From an uncultured Eubacteriales bacterium (GTDB taxonomy: Bacteria; Bacillota; Clostridia; Oscillospirales; Acutalibacteraceae): 64,000 nucleotides of DNA. The DNA lies in contig CAKUFK010000012.1 of assembly GCA_934647945.1 (NCBI GenBank), forward strand, positions 1 to 64,000. The letters run 5' to 3'. The position numbers and the translations under genes were made by a program. This document shows, piece by piece, positions 7,677-16,006 of the stretch (its first letter is position 1; every line of letters starts with the position of its first letter). The notes under the pieces were generated by a model. That model saw only the letters and a program-made list of their open reading frames with translations. It was not told the DNA's origin and did not search any database.

Positions 7677-8993
7677 ATGAGTGAATTGTGGAACTCCATT
7701 GTCAAGCTCTGGCAGGAATCCGGCCTCGCGCGGCTGTGCAATTTTGAAAACGGCGGCTGGAAAAACCTGATTATGATCGGCATCGCCTGCGTGCTGATCT
7801 ATCTCGCGGTCAAGAAGGGCTTCGAGCCCTTGCTGCTGCTGCCCATCGCGTTCGGCATGCTCCTCGTCAATCTGCCCCTCTCCGGTATCATGGATCCGCA
7901 GATGAATTCGCTGGTGCCTATGACCGCGGAGGAATTGGCCCAAGCCAATCAAGGCATATTCACACAAAACTATCCGTATATCGTTCATCTGCAGGACGAG
8001 ACCGGACAAATCCTCAGCGCATCCTGGCAGCATTTTGAGCAGGGCGGTCTGATGTGGTACCTGTACCAGGGCGTTAAATTCGGCATCTACCCGCCGCTGA
8101 TCTTCCTCGGCATCGGTTGCATGACCGATTTCGGCCCGCTGATCTCCAATCCGAAGAGCTTTCTGCTCGGCGCGGCCGCGCAGCTCGGTATTTTCGTCAC
8201 CTTCTTCGGTGCCCGCGCCATCGGCGCTTTGCCTTTTGCCGAAAGCCTAGGAATCGCCTTTAACGAGGCGGAGGCCGCCTCCATCGCCATCATCGGCGGG
8301 GCCGACGGCCCGACAGCGATCTATCTGACTTCCAAGCTTGCGCCTTGGCTTCTGGGCGGTATCGCGGTGGCGGCCTACTCCTACATGGCGCTCGTCCCAA
8401 TCATCCAGCCGCCGATTATGCGGGCGCTGACCACAAAAAAAGAGCGTTCCGTCATCATGAAACAGCTCCGTCCGGTTTCCAAAACGGAAAAAATCCTCTT
8501 CCCCATCTTCGTCACCGCTATTTGTGTCCTGCTCCTGCCCAGCGCCGCGCCGCTGATCGGCATGCTCATGCTGGGCAACCTCTTCCGTGAGAGCGGCGTG
8601 GTGGAACGCCTGTCTAAAACTGCGCAGAACGAGCTGATGAATATCATCACCATCCTGCTCGGCGTCACGGTGGGTGCCACCGCCAACGCGGACACATTCC
8701 TCAATCCCAAGACGCTGCTCATTATTGTCCTCGGTCTTCTGGCCTTCTGCATCGGCACCGCCGGCGGCGTGCTGTTCGGTAAGCTGATGTATGTGGTTAC
8801 GGGCGGCAAAGTCAACCCCCTCATTGGTTCCGCGGGTGTGTCCGCTGTTCCGATGGCTGCCCGTGTCTCCCAAAAGGTCGGACAGCAGGAGAATCCCGGC
8901 AACTTCCTGCTGATGCACGCCATGGGCCCGAACGTGGCCGGCGTCATCGGTTCCGCCGTGGCCGCCGGCGTCCTTCTCTCGCTGTTCGGCTGA
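7677..8993 (+). CDS. Na+-translocating decarboxylase beta subunit
   Basis: A 438-residue polytopic membrane protein matching OadB/GcdB/MmdB. It has the family's long hydrophobic segments and conserved pieces FLGIGCMTDFGPL, GGADGPTAIYLTSKLAP, which includes the functionally important Asp of the sodium path, and GGKVNPLIGSAGVSAVPMAA. The subunit couples decarboxylation of carboxybiotin to outward Na+ transport. Site GAAAGGA lies ahead of ATG 7677. Neither the carboxyltransferase alpha subunit nor a biotin carrier is in this window, so the substrate cannot be named; the partners must be elsewhere. Confidence 0.9.
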   Translation: MSELWNSIVKLWQESGLARLCNFENGGWKNLIMIGIACVLIYLAVKKGFEPLLLLPIAFGMLLVNLPLSGIMDPQMNSLVPMTAEELAQANQGIFTQNYPYIVHLQDETGQILSASWQHFEQGGLMWYLYQGVKFGIYPPLIFLGIGCMTDFGPLISNPKSFLLGAAAQLGIFVTFFGARAIGALPFAESLGIAFNEAEAASIAIIGGADGPTAIYLTSKLAPWLLGGIAVAAYSYMALVPIIQPPIMRALTTKKERSVIMKQLRPVSKTEKILFPIFVTAICVLLLPSAAPLIGMLMLGNLFRESGVVERLSKTAQNELMNIITILLGVTVGATANADTFLNPKTLLIIVLGLLAFCIGTAGGVLFGKLMYVVTGGKVNPLIGSAGVSAVPMAARVSQKVGQQENPGNFLLMHAMGPNVAGVIGSAVAAGVLLSLFG

Positions 8994-9039
8994 GTTTGCG
9001 TTCGAGCCGGGGGCGGAGCGTTTCCCCCGCTTTAATCGG

Positions 9040-9078
9040 AAATGGGACAAAAGTTCGCTTTTGTCCCATTTCTTTTCC
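9040..9078 (+). terminator. Terminator after OadB
   Basis: A perfect 14-bp stem, AAATGGGACAAAAG with its complement, closed by a TTCG tetraloop and followed by CTTTTCC. Confidence 0.8.
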
Positions 9079-9126
9079 ACTCTGCCGTTATCGAGGTCCA
9101 GTTACCACTGACGAAAGGGGTATCCT

Positions 9127-11583
9127 ATGTCGGAAACCTATCAGGAATTCCGCACGCTTCGCCGCCGGATCATGGAACGGGATTTCTCCCGTATGAACGA
9201 TCCGCAGCGCCAAGCTGTCTTTCACACCGACGGCCCGCTCCTTATCCTGGCCGGAGCCGGCAGCGGCAAAACGACGGTGCTGGTCAACCGTATCGCCAGC
9301 CTTGTCAAATACGGGAGGGCCTACGACAGCCCGGAGATGCCGGTCTCCCTGTCGGACGACGACCTGGCCCATCTGCGGGACTGCGCTGCCGGCACCGCCC
9401 CTATCGATGCGGCCGCGGTGGACTGTCTGGCCGTGGATCCCTGTCCGGCCTGGAGGATCCTGGCCATCACCTTCACCAACAAAGCCGCCGGTGAGCTCAA
9501 AGAGCGGCTGGAGCGGATGCTTGGGGAGGATGGGGGCGAAGTGGCGGCCAGCACCTTCCACGCCCTGTGCGCACGGATTCTCCGCCGTCACGGCGACCGG
9601 CTGGGCTTCTCCTCCCATTTCACCATCTATGATACCGACGACAGCCGCCGCCTGATGAAGGAATGCATGAAGGCCCTGAACATCGAAGAAAAGGTGCTCG
9701 GGCACAAGGCGATCCTGTCCGAAATCGGCCGCGCCAAGGACCGGCTGCTTTCCCCACAGGAATTGGCTGCCCAGGCGGGTCAGGACTTCCGGATCAAAAA
9801 GGTGGCGGAGGCATATGCGTCCTATCAGAAACGCCTGCGGGATGCCGACGCAATGGATTTCGACGATCTCCTTTGCAATACCGTCGCCCTGTTTCGTGAA
9901 AATCCCGACGTCCTCGAGCAGTATCAGCGGCGCTGGCGCTATATGATGGTGGATGAATACCAGGATACCAACCATGCGCAGTATCAGTTCATCAGCATGT
10001 TAGCTGAGGGAAGCGGCAACCTCTGTGTCGTGGGCGACGACGACCAGAGTATTTATAAATTCCGCGGCGCCACCATTGAGAATATCCTGAGCTTTGAGGA
10101 ACAATTCCCCGGCTGCACAGTCATCCGCCTCGAGCAGAACTACCGCTCCACCGGGACGATTCTCGACGCCGCCAACGCCGTCATCGCCAAAAACACCAAC
10201 CGCAAGGGCAAAACCCTCTGGACCGCCAACGGCGCAGGGGACCCGATTGCCACCGTCATCCTCGACAACGAGGATGAGGAAGGGCGGTACATAGCGGATA
10301 CCATTCTTGAAAAAGCCGCGGCCGGACGCCCCTTCCGTGACTTCGCCGTCCTCTACCGCGCCAACGCCCAATCGAACGCCATCGAGCGTTCACTGGTCAA
10401 AAGCGGCATTCCCTACCGCATCATCGGCGGCCATCGTTTTAACGACACCAAGGAGGTGCGGGACGCCACCGCCTATCTGCGGGTGATCAACAATCCCGGC
10501 GACGCGGTCAGCCTGCGCCGTATCATCAACGAACCCAAACGCGGCATTGGCGACGCCACCCTGGACAAGGCCGCCGAAATCGCGGAAGGGCTGGGGATCT
10601 CTCTGTACAAGGTGCTCTCCCATGCGGCCGATTATCCCGCCATCAGCCGTTCCGCCTCCAAAATCGCCGCGTTTGTCGAGATGATGGACCGCCTGCGGGA
10701 GATGAACGCCGATCCCGACATCTCCGTCCATCTGCTCTATCAGACCATGCTGCAAGTGACCGGCTATCTGGATATGTGGCAGGCAGCCGGAGACGAGGGT
10801 GCCGCCCGGGTGGACAACCTGCATGAACTGGCTTCTTCCATCCTCAATTACGAACAGAACAGCGGCGCGGATTTTCCCGACCTGTCGGGCTTCCTCGAGG
10901 AGAATGCCTTGATGACCGATGTGGACAACTACGACGCCGGCGCCGACGCGGTCGTGCTGATGACCATGCACGCGGCCAAGGGCCTGGAATTTCCCTGCGT
11001 GTTCCTTCCCGGCTTCGAGGACGGGATTTTTCCCGGCATGCAGAGCCTGTTCAATCCGGAAGAAATGGAGGAGGACCGGCGCCTCTGCTATGTCGCCATC
11101 ACACGGGCCAAAACCGCGCTGACCATCCTCAGCGCCCGCAGCCGGACACTGTACGGCTCCACCTCGCGCAACCGCCCGTCCCGTTTCCTTGGGGATATTC
11201 CGGACGGATTGGTGGCGGGACACGACCTGAGTACGTCGGGAGGCGGGTATCCGGGGGTCCGCTCCTCCTCCTTCTCACGCCGCGCCGCGGACGGAGAGCC
11301 GCCGTGGGACGCGCCGCATCCCATTTCCACCCCCTTTCCGGCTGCCAAAGCCTCCCCGGCAAAGGCGGCGGGCGGAGGGGTCGGGATCCGTGCGCAGGCG
11401 GCCGCCTCCGGGGGAGAGCCCTGCCGCTGGAAACCCGGGGACCGGGTGCGCCACAAGGTATTCGGCCCCGGACGGATCACCGACGCCGCCCCGATGGGCA
11501 ACGATACCCTGCTCACCGTGGTATTCGACAAAGCTGGCGTAAAAAAAATCATGGCCAATTTTGCCAAGCTGAAAGCCGAATAG
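9127..11583 (+). CDS. pcrA: ATP-dependent DNA helicase PcrA/UvrD
   Basis: An 818-residue superfamily 1A 3'-5' helicase for repair and replication-fork maintenance. All motifs are visible: Q motif MNDPQRQAV, Walker A AGAGSGKTT, Ia AITFTNKAA, FHALC, Walker B DEYQDTN, III VGDDDQSIYKFRGA, IV LEQNYRST, V MTMHAAKGLEFPCVFLPG, VI YVAITRAKTAL. An insertion of about 40 residues lies between Walker A and motif Ia. The C-terminal ~60 residues (GDRVRHKVFGPGRI) form the tudor-like domain that contacts RNA polymerase in PcrA. Site GAAAGGGG precedes ATG 9127. It is a single-gene unit bounded by terminators. Confidence 0.95.
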   Translation: MSETYQEFRTLRRRIMERDFSRMNDPQRQAVFHTDGPLLILAGAGSGKTTVLVNRIASLVKYGRAYDSPEMPVSLSDDDLAHLRDCAAGTAPIDAAAVDCLAVDPCPAWRILAITFTNKAAGELKERLERMLGEDGGEVAASTFHALCARILRRHGDRLGFSSHFTIYDTDDSRRLMKECMKALNIEEKVLGHKAILSEIGRAKDRLLSPQELAAQAGQDFRIKKVAEAYASYQKRLRDADAMDFDDLLCNTVALFRENPDVLEQYQRRWRYMMVDEYQDTNHAQYQFISMLAEGSGNLCVVGDDDQSIYKFRGATIENILSFEEQFPGCTVIRLEQNYRSTGTILDAANAVIAKNTNRKGKTLWTANGAGDPIATVILDNEDEEGRYIADTILEKAAAGRPFRDFAVLYRANAQSNAIERSLVKSGIPYRIIGGHRFNDTKEVRDATAYLRVINNPGDAVSLRRIINEPKRGIGDATLDKAAEIAEGLGISLYKVLSHAADYPAISRSASKIAAFVEMMDRLREMNADPDISVHLLYQTMLQVTGYLDMWQAAGDEGAARVDNLHELASSILNYEQNSGADFPDLSGFLEENALMTDVDNYDAGADAVVLMTMHAAKGLEFPCVFLPGFEDGIFPGMQSLFNPEEMEEDRRLCYVAITRAKTALTILSARSRTLYGSTSRNRPSRFLGDIPDGLVAGHDLSTSGGGYPGVRSSSFSRRAADGEPPWDAPHPISTPFPAAKASPAKAAGGGVGIRAQAAASGGEPCRWKPGDRVRHKVFGPGRITDAAPMGNDTLLTVVFDKAGVKKIMANFAKLKAE

Positions 11584-11585
11584 AC

Positions 11586-11625
11586 AAGGACAGAAAAGCC
11601 GCCCGGGGGCGGCTTTTCTGTCCTT
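11586..11625 (+). terminator. Hairpin terminator after pcrA
   Basis: AAGGACAGAAAAGCCGCC pairs perfectly with its complement around CGGG. T residues lie within the 3' arm; no long T-run follows. Confidence 0.7.
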
Positions 11626-11782
11626 GATGCGGTTGGTCCGCCTCAGGTGCCTGGGTCTGTATCCCCCTGCCGGTCGGCGTTGTTTTTATAATACGGAGGC
11701 CCCAATTTCAGGGCCGGCCGTGGTGGGGGCAGGGCCCCGAAAAAAGGGCACGGATGTATAAAAAGCATGAAAATTGCGATAT

Positions 11783-11799
11783 TTAACACGCCCTTAACA
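11783..11799 (+). promoter_or_regulatory. PhoP-box-like TTAACA direct repeat
   Basis: TTAACA at 11783-11788 and again at 11794-11799 gives an 11-base period with a 5-base gap, the arrangement of the Gram-positive PhoP box (TT(A/T/C)ACA repeats). It lies 70 bases ahead of a phosphate transporter gene, which makes phosphate control plausible. Confidence 0.5.
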
Positions 11800-11867
11800 T
11801 ACCCATGATATTCTCGTCATGTTTGTGTGCATGAAACAGAAAAACAGGGGATGTAGGAGGAGACGCC

Positions 11868-13490
11868 GTGGGGATCGAACACGTGCTGCAGCTGCTCGGC
11901 GGATTGGGACTGTTCTTGTTCGGCATGAAGCTCATGGGAGAAGGCCTGGAAACCGTGGCGGGGTCACGCCTCAAATCCCTGCTCGAGAGGATCACCTCCC
12001 ACCCACTGCTCGGCGTGCTGGTCGGCTTGGTGGTGACGGGCGCCATTCAATCCTCCTCCGCCACGACCGTCATGGTGGTGGGGTTTCTCAACGCAGGTCT
12101 TCTCAAGCTGAGCCAGGCCGTCTATATCATCATGGGCGCCAATATCGGCACCACCGTCACCAGCTTCCTGATCGGCCTGAAGGTCAACGACCTCGCGCTG
12201 GTCGCCCTGTTCATCGGCATGGTCTTGATGATGTTTTTTAGTAAAAAACTCGCGCAGCATATCGGCATGGTAGTCGTGGGATTCGGCATCCTCTTTACCG
12301 GCATGAATATGATGTCGGGGGCCATGAGCCCCCTCAAGGATGAGCCGGTGTTCATCGAGCTGATGGGGTCCTTCTCCAATCCGGTGCTGGGAATCCTCGC
12401 CGGGGCGGTTCTCACGGCCATCATTCAGTCCTCCTCCGCGTCGGTCGGCATTTTGCAGGCGCTGGCCAGCAGCGGCGCTGTCAGCCTGGGCGGGGTGATT
12501 TATATCCTGTTCGGCCAGAACATCGGCACCTGTGTCACCGCCATGCTCGCGTCGATCGGCACCAACCGTGCGGGCAAACGCGCGGCAATGATCCATTTGA
12601 TGTTCAATGTGATCGGGACACTGGTGTTTATCCCCATCTGCCTTTTCCTGCCTTATGTGGAGCTGATCGAAGGCTTGACGGCGGATCCCAAGCTGCAGAT
12701 TTCTTTTGCGCATATCGGCTTTAACATCGTGGCTACTCTGCTGCTTCTCCCCTTTGCGAAGCTGTTGGTCCGCCTGGCGGAAAAGCTGGTGCCCGGCAAG
12801 GACGCCGAATATGAGGAGATGCGGCTGCACTATCTCGATGAGCGCATCCTCGGCACCCCGTCGATCGCCGTGGCCCAGGTGCTCAAGGAAGTGGAACGGA
12901 TGGCCCAGATCGCCCGGCAGAATTTTGCCTTGTCCATGCAGACGTTTTTCAAGCCCAGCTCCACTGTCAACCAGCAGATCAAACAGAATGAGCAGGTGCT
13001 CAATTACCTGAACCACAATATCACCGGCTATCTGGTCAAAATCCACGCACTCGACCTGCTCGAATCGGATTCCCGCCGGGTCGGTTCTCTGTTCCATGTG
13101 GTCAACGATCTGGAACGGGTGGGGGATCACGCGGAAAACATCCTGGAATATTCTCAGAACCTCGGGGGCGGGGAACCGCCTTTCTCCGCGGACGCCATTA
13201 CGGAAATGCAGGACATGCAGGACCGGGTGCTGAAAATCGTGGACGAATCCATCGCTTTTTTCTTAAGCAATCATCCGGACCCGGCCCTGTCCGCAGCGAT
13301 TGTGGAGCAGGAGGAGGAGATCGACGACCTGGTGGTCGCGCTGCGGGAGCATCATGTGGAACGGCTGGGGCGGATGGAATGTTCTCCCGAGACCGGGATG
13401 GTGTATGTGGATATCCTTACCGACCTCGAGCGGGTGTCCGACCACGCGACCAACATCATGTATGCGGCGTTTGACGCCGACGGAGCCTGA
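11868..13490 (+). CDS. Na+/phosphate cotransporter with C-terminal PhoU-like domain
   Basis: A 540-residue NptA/YjbB-type protein. Two inverted transport repeats each carry the QSSSA motif (GAIQSSSATTVMVVGF near residue 55 and IIQSSSASVGILQAL near 190) with GANIGTT and GQNIGTC partners, giving eight or nine membrane helices up to about residue 310. The rest is a PhoU-like helical domain with the E/DxxR-and-His metal pattern (VVNDLERVGDHAENI, ILTDLERVSDHATNI). It imports or exports phosphate with sodium. GTG 11868 is used because TAGGAGGAG is ideally placed ahead of it. The TTAACA repeat upstream suggests Pho control. Confidence 0.9.
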   Translation: MGIEHVLQLLGGLGLFLFGMKLMGEGLETVAGSRLKSLLERITSHPLLGVLVGLVVTGAIQSSSATTVMVVGFLNAGLLKLSQAVYIIMGANIGTTVTSFLIGLKVNDLALVALFIGMVLMMFFSKKLAQHIGMVVVGFGILFTGMNMMSGAMSPLKDEPVFIELMGSFSNPVLGILAGAVLTAIIQSSSASVGILQALASSGAVSLGGVIYILFGQNIGTCVTAMLASIGTNRAGKRAAMIHLMFNVIGTLVFIPICLFLPYVELIEGLTADPKLQISFAHIGFNIVATLLLLPFAKLLVRLAEKLVPGKDAEYEEMRLHYLDERILGTPSIAVAQVLKEVERMAQIARQNFALSMQTFFKPSSTVNQQIKQNEQVLNYLNHNITGYLVKIHALDLLESDSRRVGSLFHVVNDLERVGDHAENILEYSQNLGGGEPPFSADAITEMQDMQDRVLKIVDESIAFFLSNHPDPALSAAIVEQEEEIDDLVVALREHHVERLGRMECSPETGMVYVDILTDLERVSDHATNIMYAAFDADGA

Positions 13491-13525
13491 CCCAAGCCGG
13501 GGGACGGACTTTGGAATGTATTTCA

Positions 13526-13711
13526 GATATACCGTACACACCCTAAACCGGCTATCTATTTGTCGGCAAACCATATCGGGGTAAACGGCTGAGCCAGAGG
13601 CTGATGGCCATTGTACTGAAATACGCCAAGGGGCTAGGGTTTGACAGGGTGTATCCTTGTAAGAGACCACACCGGCCTGTACAAAAATACGGCTTGATAA
13701 AAGCCAAATGA
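13526..13711 (+). pseudogene. Remnant of a GNAT acetyltransferase
   Basis: One frame reads GYLFVGKPYRGKRLSQRLM and runs on as AIVLKYAKGLGFDRVY, the acetyl-CoA pyrophosphate loop and following helix of GNAT enzymes. A TAA stop lies just upstream (13544-13546). After DRVY the frame shifts; DHTGLYK appears in another frame and KYGLIKAK returns to the first before the TGA at 13709-13711. So only the C-terminal part remains, with one stop and two frameshifts. The N-terminal half is not recognisable. Confidence 0.7.
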
Positions 13712-13748
13712 AAAACCGGCTCCATGGAATCCCCATTCCATGGAGCCG
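13711..13748 (-). terminator. Terminator for the lipoprotein operon (minus strand)
   Basis: CGGCTCCATGGAAT and its complement form a perfect 14-bp stem with a GGGG loop on the minus strand. On that strand it is followed by GG and then TTTTT, so it fits the operon descending from 15813. Confidence 0.7.
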
Positions 13749-13837
13749 ATCCATATGCATGTCACGTAGACTTTCTTTCCAGTGACGGGGCCCATACTCC
13801 TTCCCCAACGTTTCCCAGAGGGCGGGCTGTTCTATCT

Positions 13838-14014
13838 TTATACGGAGACACGCGGGGCGGTCCCGGTCACATCCGCTGAAAGGCCGCCGCCGCGGATTCC
13901 GGACGGCCTGCCGGCGCTGACGGGCAAAGATCCGTCGAGGTACCCGTATGTTTCATCGCCGCCGAGCTCCCGCATATGCAGTGTCAAGGGGAGGCGTCCG
14001 GCAAAGGCCCGCGC
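13838..14014 (-). pseudogene. Out-of-frame remnant of a second cyclophilin-like domain
   Basis: In the frame one base off from the lipoprotein gene, the minus strand reads ARAFAGRLPLTLHMRELGG and then DETYGYLDGSLP, a good match to the first half of a cyclophilin-like domain, following directly on the in-frame IRGEDSLFSGVLSGNGA. The shift falls near 14010, at GCGCGGGCC. The second half of the domain is missing; the reading ends at 13838. A lost base plus a 3' truncation would explain it. Confidence 0.55.
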
Positions 14015-14693
14015 CGTTGCCGGACAGAACACCGGAAAAGAGGCTGTCCTCCCCCCGGATTTCCAGACACCGCGTTCCTTTATCATCTTCCGTCACGCCC
14101 AGAGTTGTAGCCACTTCACCTGCGGCGGGCTGCGGTTCCGGGGATGGACCGGCGGAGGATTCCGCCGAGGGGGCGGACGGGGACGGCGTCCCTTCGTCCG
14201 TGACGGCTTCCATCCGGATCGTCCCCGTGAGGTGCCCGATCTGGTCTGCGCCGGTGACGGCCTCTCCCAAGGCATACAGGCCGCTGGCACCGCCGCAGGT
14301 CCCGTAGAACATCGCTACATTACCCCACGGCGCATAGTAGGCCAGGGTTCCGGCGGGGCCTTCCGCCGCCGGCGTGCCGTCCACATCCAGCTCTTCCGGC
14401 GGATACACGATTTTCTCATTGATCCCGAAATTTTCCACCGGAAGGGTCAGGGGGAGCTGCGCATACAACGATATGGCTGCCGGGCTGCCGTTGAGGAGGA
14501 AAACGATGCTGTACGTGTCGGTTTCCACACGGATTCGCAGAGCGCCTTCTGGCTGATTTTCCGCCCGGGAGCCCGGCTGGGCGGAAGGCGGCTCCGGCTG
14601 TGTACCCCCGTTATTCCGTCCGTTCCCGCAGCCCGATAAAAGCACGGCCAGAGACAGCGCACAGCCCGGCAGCCAATGCGCAGTCCTTTTCAT
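13953..14693 (-). CDS. Lipoprotein with cyclophilin-like fold domain
   Basis: A 246-residue exported protein. The N-terminus MKRTAHWLPGCALSLAVLLSGC ends in a lipobox (LSGC), so Cys is lipidated and the protein is anchored outside the membrane. A low-complexity Pro/Ser linker leads to a cyclophilin-like domain (about residues 52-165) with LPLTLPVENFGINEKIVYPP and LAYYAPWGNVAMFYG, the family's signature. After a Pro/Ser linker a second domain begins but loses frame, so the last ~25 residues are probably spurious. Whether these domains have isomerase activity is unknown. Its start overlaps the stop of the DUF3737 gene (ATGA), so the two are coupled. Confidence 0.7.
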   Translation of the reverse strand: MKRTAHWLPGCALSLAVLLSGCGNGRNNGGTQPEPPSAQPGSRAENQPEGALRIRVETDTYSIVFLLNGSPAAISLYAQLPLTLPVENFGINEKIVYPPEELDVDGTPAAEGPAGTLAYYAPWGNVAMFYGTCGGASGLYALGEAVTGADQIGHLTGTIRMEAVTDEGTPSPSAPSAESSAGPSPEPQPAAGEVATTLGVTEDDKGTRCLEIRGEDSLFSGVLSGNGAGLCRTPPLDTAYAGARRR

Positions 14694-15556
14694 TTCGGGA
14701 CCGCCTTTCCCATGTGGGCGGATTCCCGGATGATGACTTCGCCGCCAGCATCGTCGATATCCCGGATGATTTTACCCACGGCCGGTACGCAAATATGACC
14801 GGAAAGCGGGTTCTTGATGCTGATGATGGGGGCGGTCAGGGTGGCCTCCACATCAGAACGCTCAAAGGAGAGGTCGGCGTCCGCCATCTCACAGTCGATG
14901 AGCCGGAGATTCCGGCAGTAACACAGCGGCTGGGTACCGATGATTTTACAGTTTATAAAGGTGACGCCGTCGCTGTACCAGGCCAGATATTCGCCTTTCA
15001 CGACGCTGTTTTTGACGGTGACGTTCCGGGCGTGCCAGAAGGCGTCCTTGGTGTCGAAAACACAATGCTCAAACACCGCGTCCTCGATATACTGGAAGGC
15101 ATACTTCCCCTTCATGCGGACATTCCGGAAGGCCAGATGCTCGGAGCGGAGCATAAAGTATTCGCTCTCGGCGGTGCAGTCTTCCATGTCGATGTTCCGT
15201 ACCGACCAGCCGAATTCGGGGGATACGATGTCGCAGCCGCGCATGGTCACATCGCGGCATTCCCGCAGGGCCTTGATACCGTGCAGCTTAGTTTCGCGTA
15301 TGTCTACACGGCCGGAATACCACAGTGCCGCCCTGCACAGCCCAGTCATCTCCGAGTTTTCGATTTTGAGGCCCGTATTATGCCAGAAGGGATAGCGCAG
15401 ATTGAAAAAACAGTGGTCGGCCTGGATATCCCGTCCCTCCTTGAAAGCGCTTTCGCCGTCGGCGGGGCCGTCAAAAGCGCAGTCCCTCACCAGCACGTTC
15501 TGCGCGCCGTACAGCGCCCGTTCTTCGTCAAAACGGGTATTTGTAATGGTTTTCAT
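14690..15556 (-). CDS. DUF3737 family beta-helix protein
   Basis: A 288-residue protein built of repeated short strands typical of a right-handed parallel beta-helix (NVLVRDCAFDG, LKIENSEMTGL, VDIRETKLHGI, VTVKNSVVKGEY, VTFINCKIIG, LRLIDCEMADADLSFE). It matches DUF3737 along its length. No signal peptide is visible and no function is known; the fold is used by enzymes acting on polysaccharides, but no catalytic site can be pointed out. The first gene of the operon overlaps its start by ATGA and the lipoprotein overlaps its end, so three genes are translationally coupled. Confidence 0.85.
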   Translation of the reverse strand: MKTITNTRFDEERALYGAQNVLVRDCAFDGPADGESAFKEGRDIQADHCFFNLRYPFWHNTGLKIENSEMTGLCRAALWYSGRVDIRETKLHGIKALRECRDVTMRGCDIVSPEFGWSVRNIDMEDCTAESEYFMLRSEHLAFRNVRMKGKYAFQYIEDAVFEHCVFDTKDAFWHARNVTVKNSVVKGEYLAWYSDGVTFINCKIIGTQPLCYCRNLRLIDCEMADADLSFERSDVEATLTAPIISIKNPLSGHICVPAVGKIIRDIDDAGGEVIIRESAHMGKAVPK

Positions 15557-15813
15557 CGTGGGAGCCCCCTTTTATGCGATGGGTTGGGTTTCGATTTCCG
15601 TATTTGATAGATCAGGTAGTCCAGACAGTCGATACACGCCTGTTCTTTGTGCAGGGAATCGAGCAAGGCCCTTCTATGCGCGGCCAGACGCTTCAGGGCG
15701 TCCGCCTCTTTTCCTTTTTCCAGATCCACCATCACGTTCTGTATGGTTGCGGAATCGCATCCCGCATCCTTCAGGTTTTGGATGATCGATTCCGAAGCTA
15801 TGTCGATCGCCAT
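15553..15813 (-). CDS. Small helical protein, first gene of the DUF3737 operon
   Basis: An 86-residue protein starting MAIDIASESIIQNLKDAGCD, almost wholly helical with heptad-like spacing (DLEKGKEADALKRLAAHRR, LLDSLHKEQACIDCLDYLIY). Similar small proteins accompany DUF3737 genes in gut Firmicutes, but I know no assigned function. ATG 15813 has AGAGG seven bases upstream and sits just after a good promoter. Its stop overlaps the DUF3737 start. It could be a regulator partner or an adaptor; this is unproven. Confidence 0.7.
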   Translation of the reverse strand: MAIDIASESIIQNLKDAGCDSATIQNVMVDLEKGKEADALKRLAAHRRALLDSLHKEQACIDCLDYLIYQIRKSKPNPSHKRGLPR

Positions 15814-15895
15814 ATGCTCCTCTTTTCTGCAGGGGGCCTGCCTTTCGGGGGATCGTTGTCCAGAGCGCCCCCCATGTTCCGATGCCGGTAATCTC

Positions 15896-15924
15896 AGTAT
15901 AGCGGCCGCCCTGAAAAATAGCAA
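15896..15924 (-). promoter_or_regulatory. Promoter for the DUF3737 operon
   Basis: On the minus strand TTGCTA (15924-15919) and TATACT (15901-15896) are 17 bases apart. The region upstream, ATTGAACATAAGTAT, ends only about 28 bases from the lysR promoter and is a natural place for LysR binding. Confidence 0.6.
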
Positions 15925-15951
15925 ATACTTATGTTCAATACCCCTCCATGC

Positions 15952-15981
15952 TTGACAGGCATAACTTCGCGGCGGTATACT
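15952..15981 (+). promoter_or_regulatory. Promoter for the LysR regulator
   Basis: TTGACA (15952-15957) and TATACT (15976-15981) with an 18-base spacer, divergent from the DUF3737 operon promoter. This back-to-back layout is classic for LysR control. Confidence 0.65.
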
Positions 15982-16006
15982 GTCGCCATGGAAGGAGATG
16001 CTGTCT

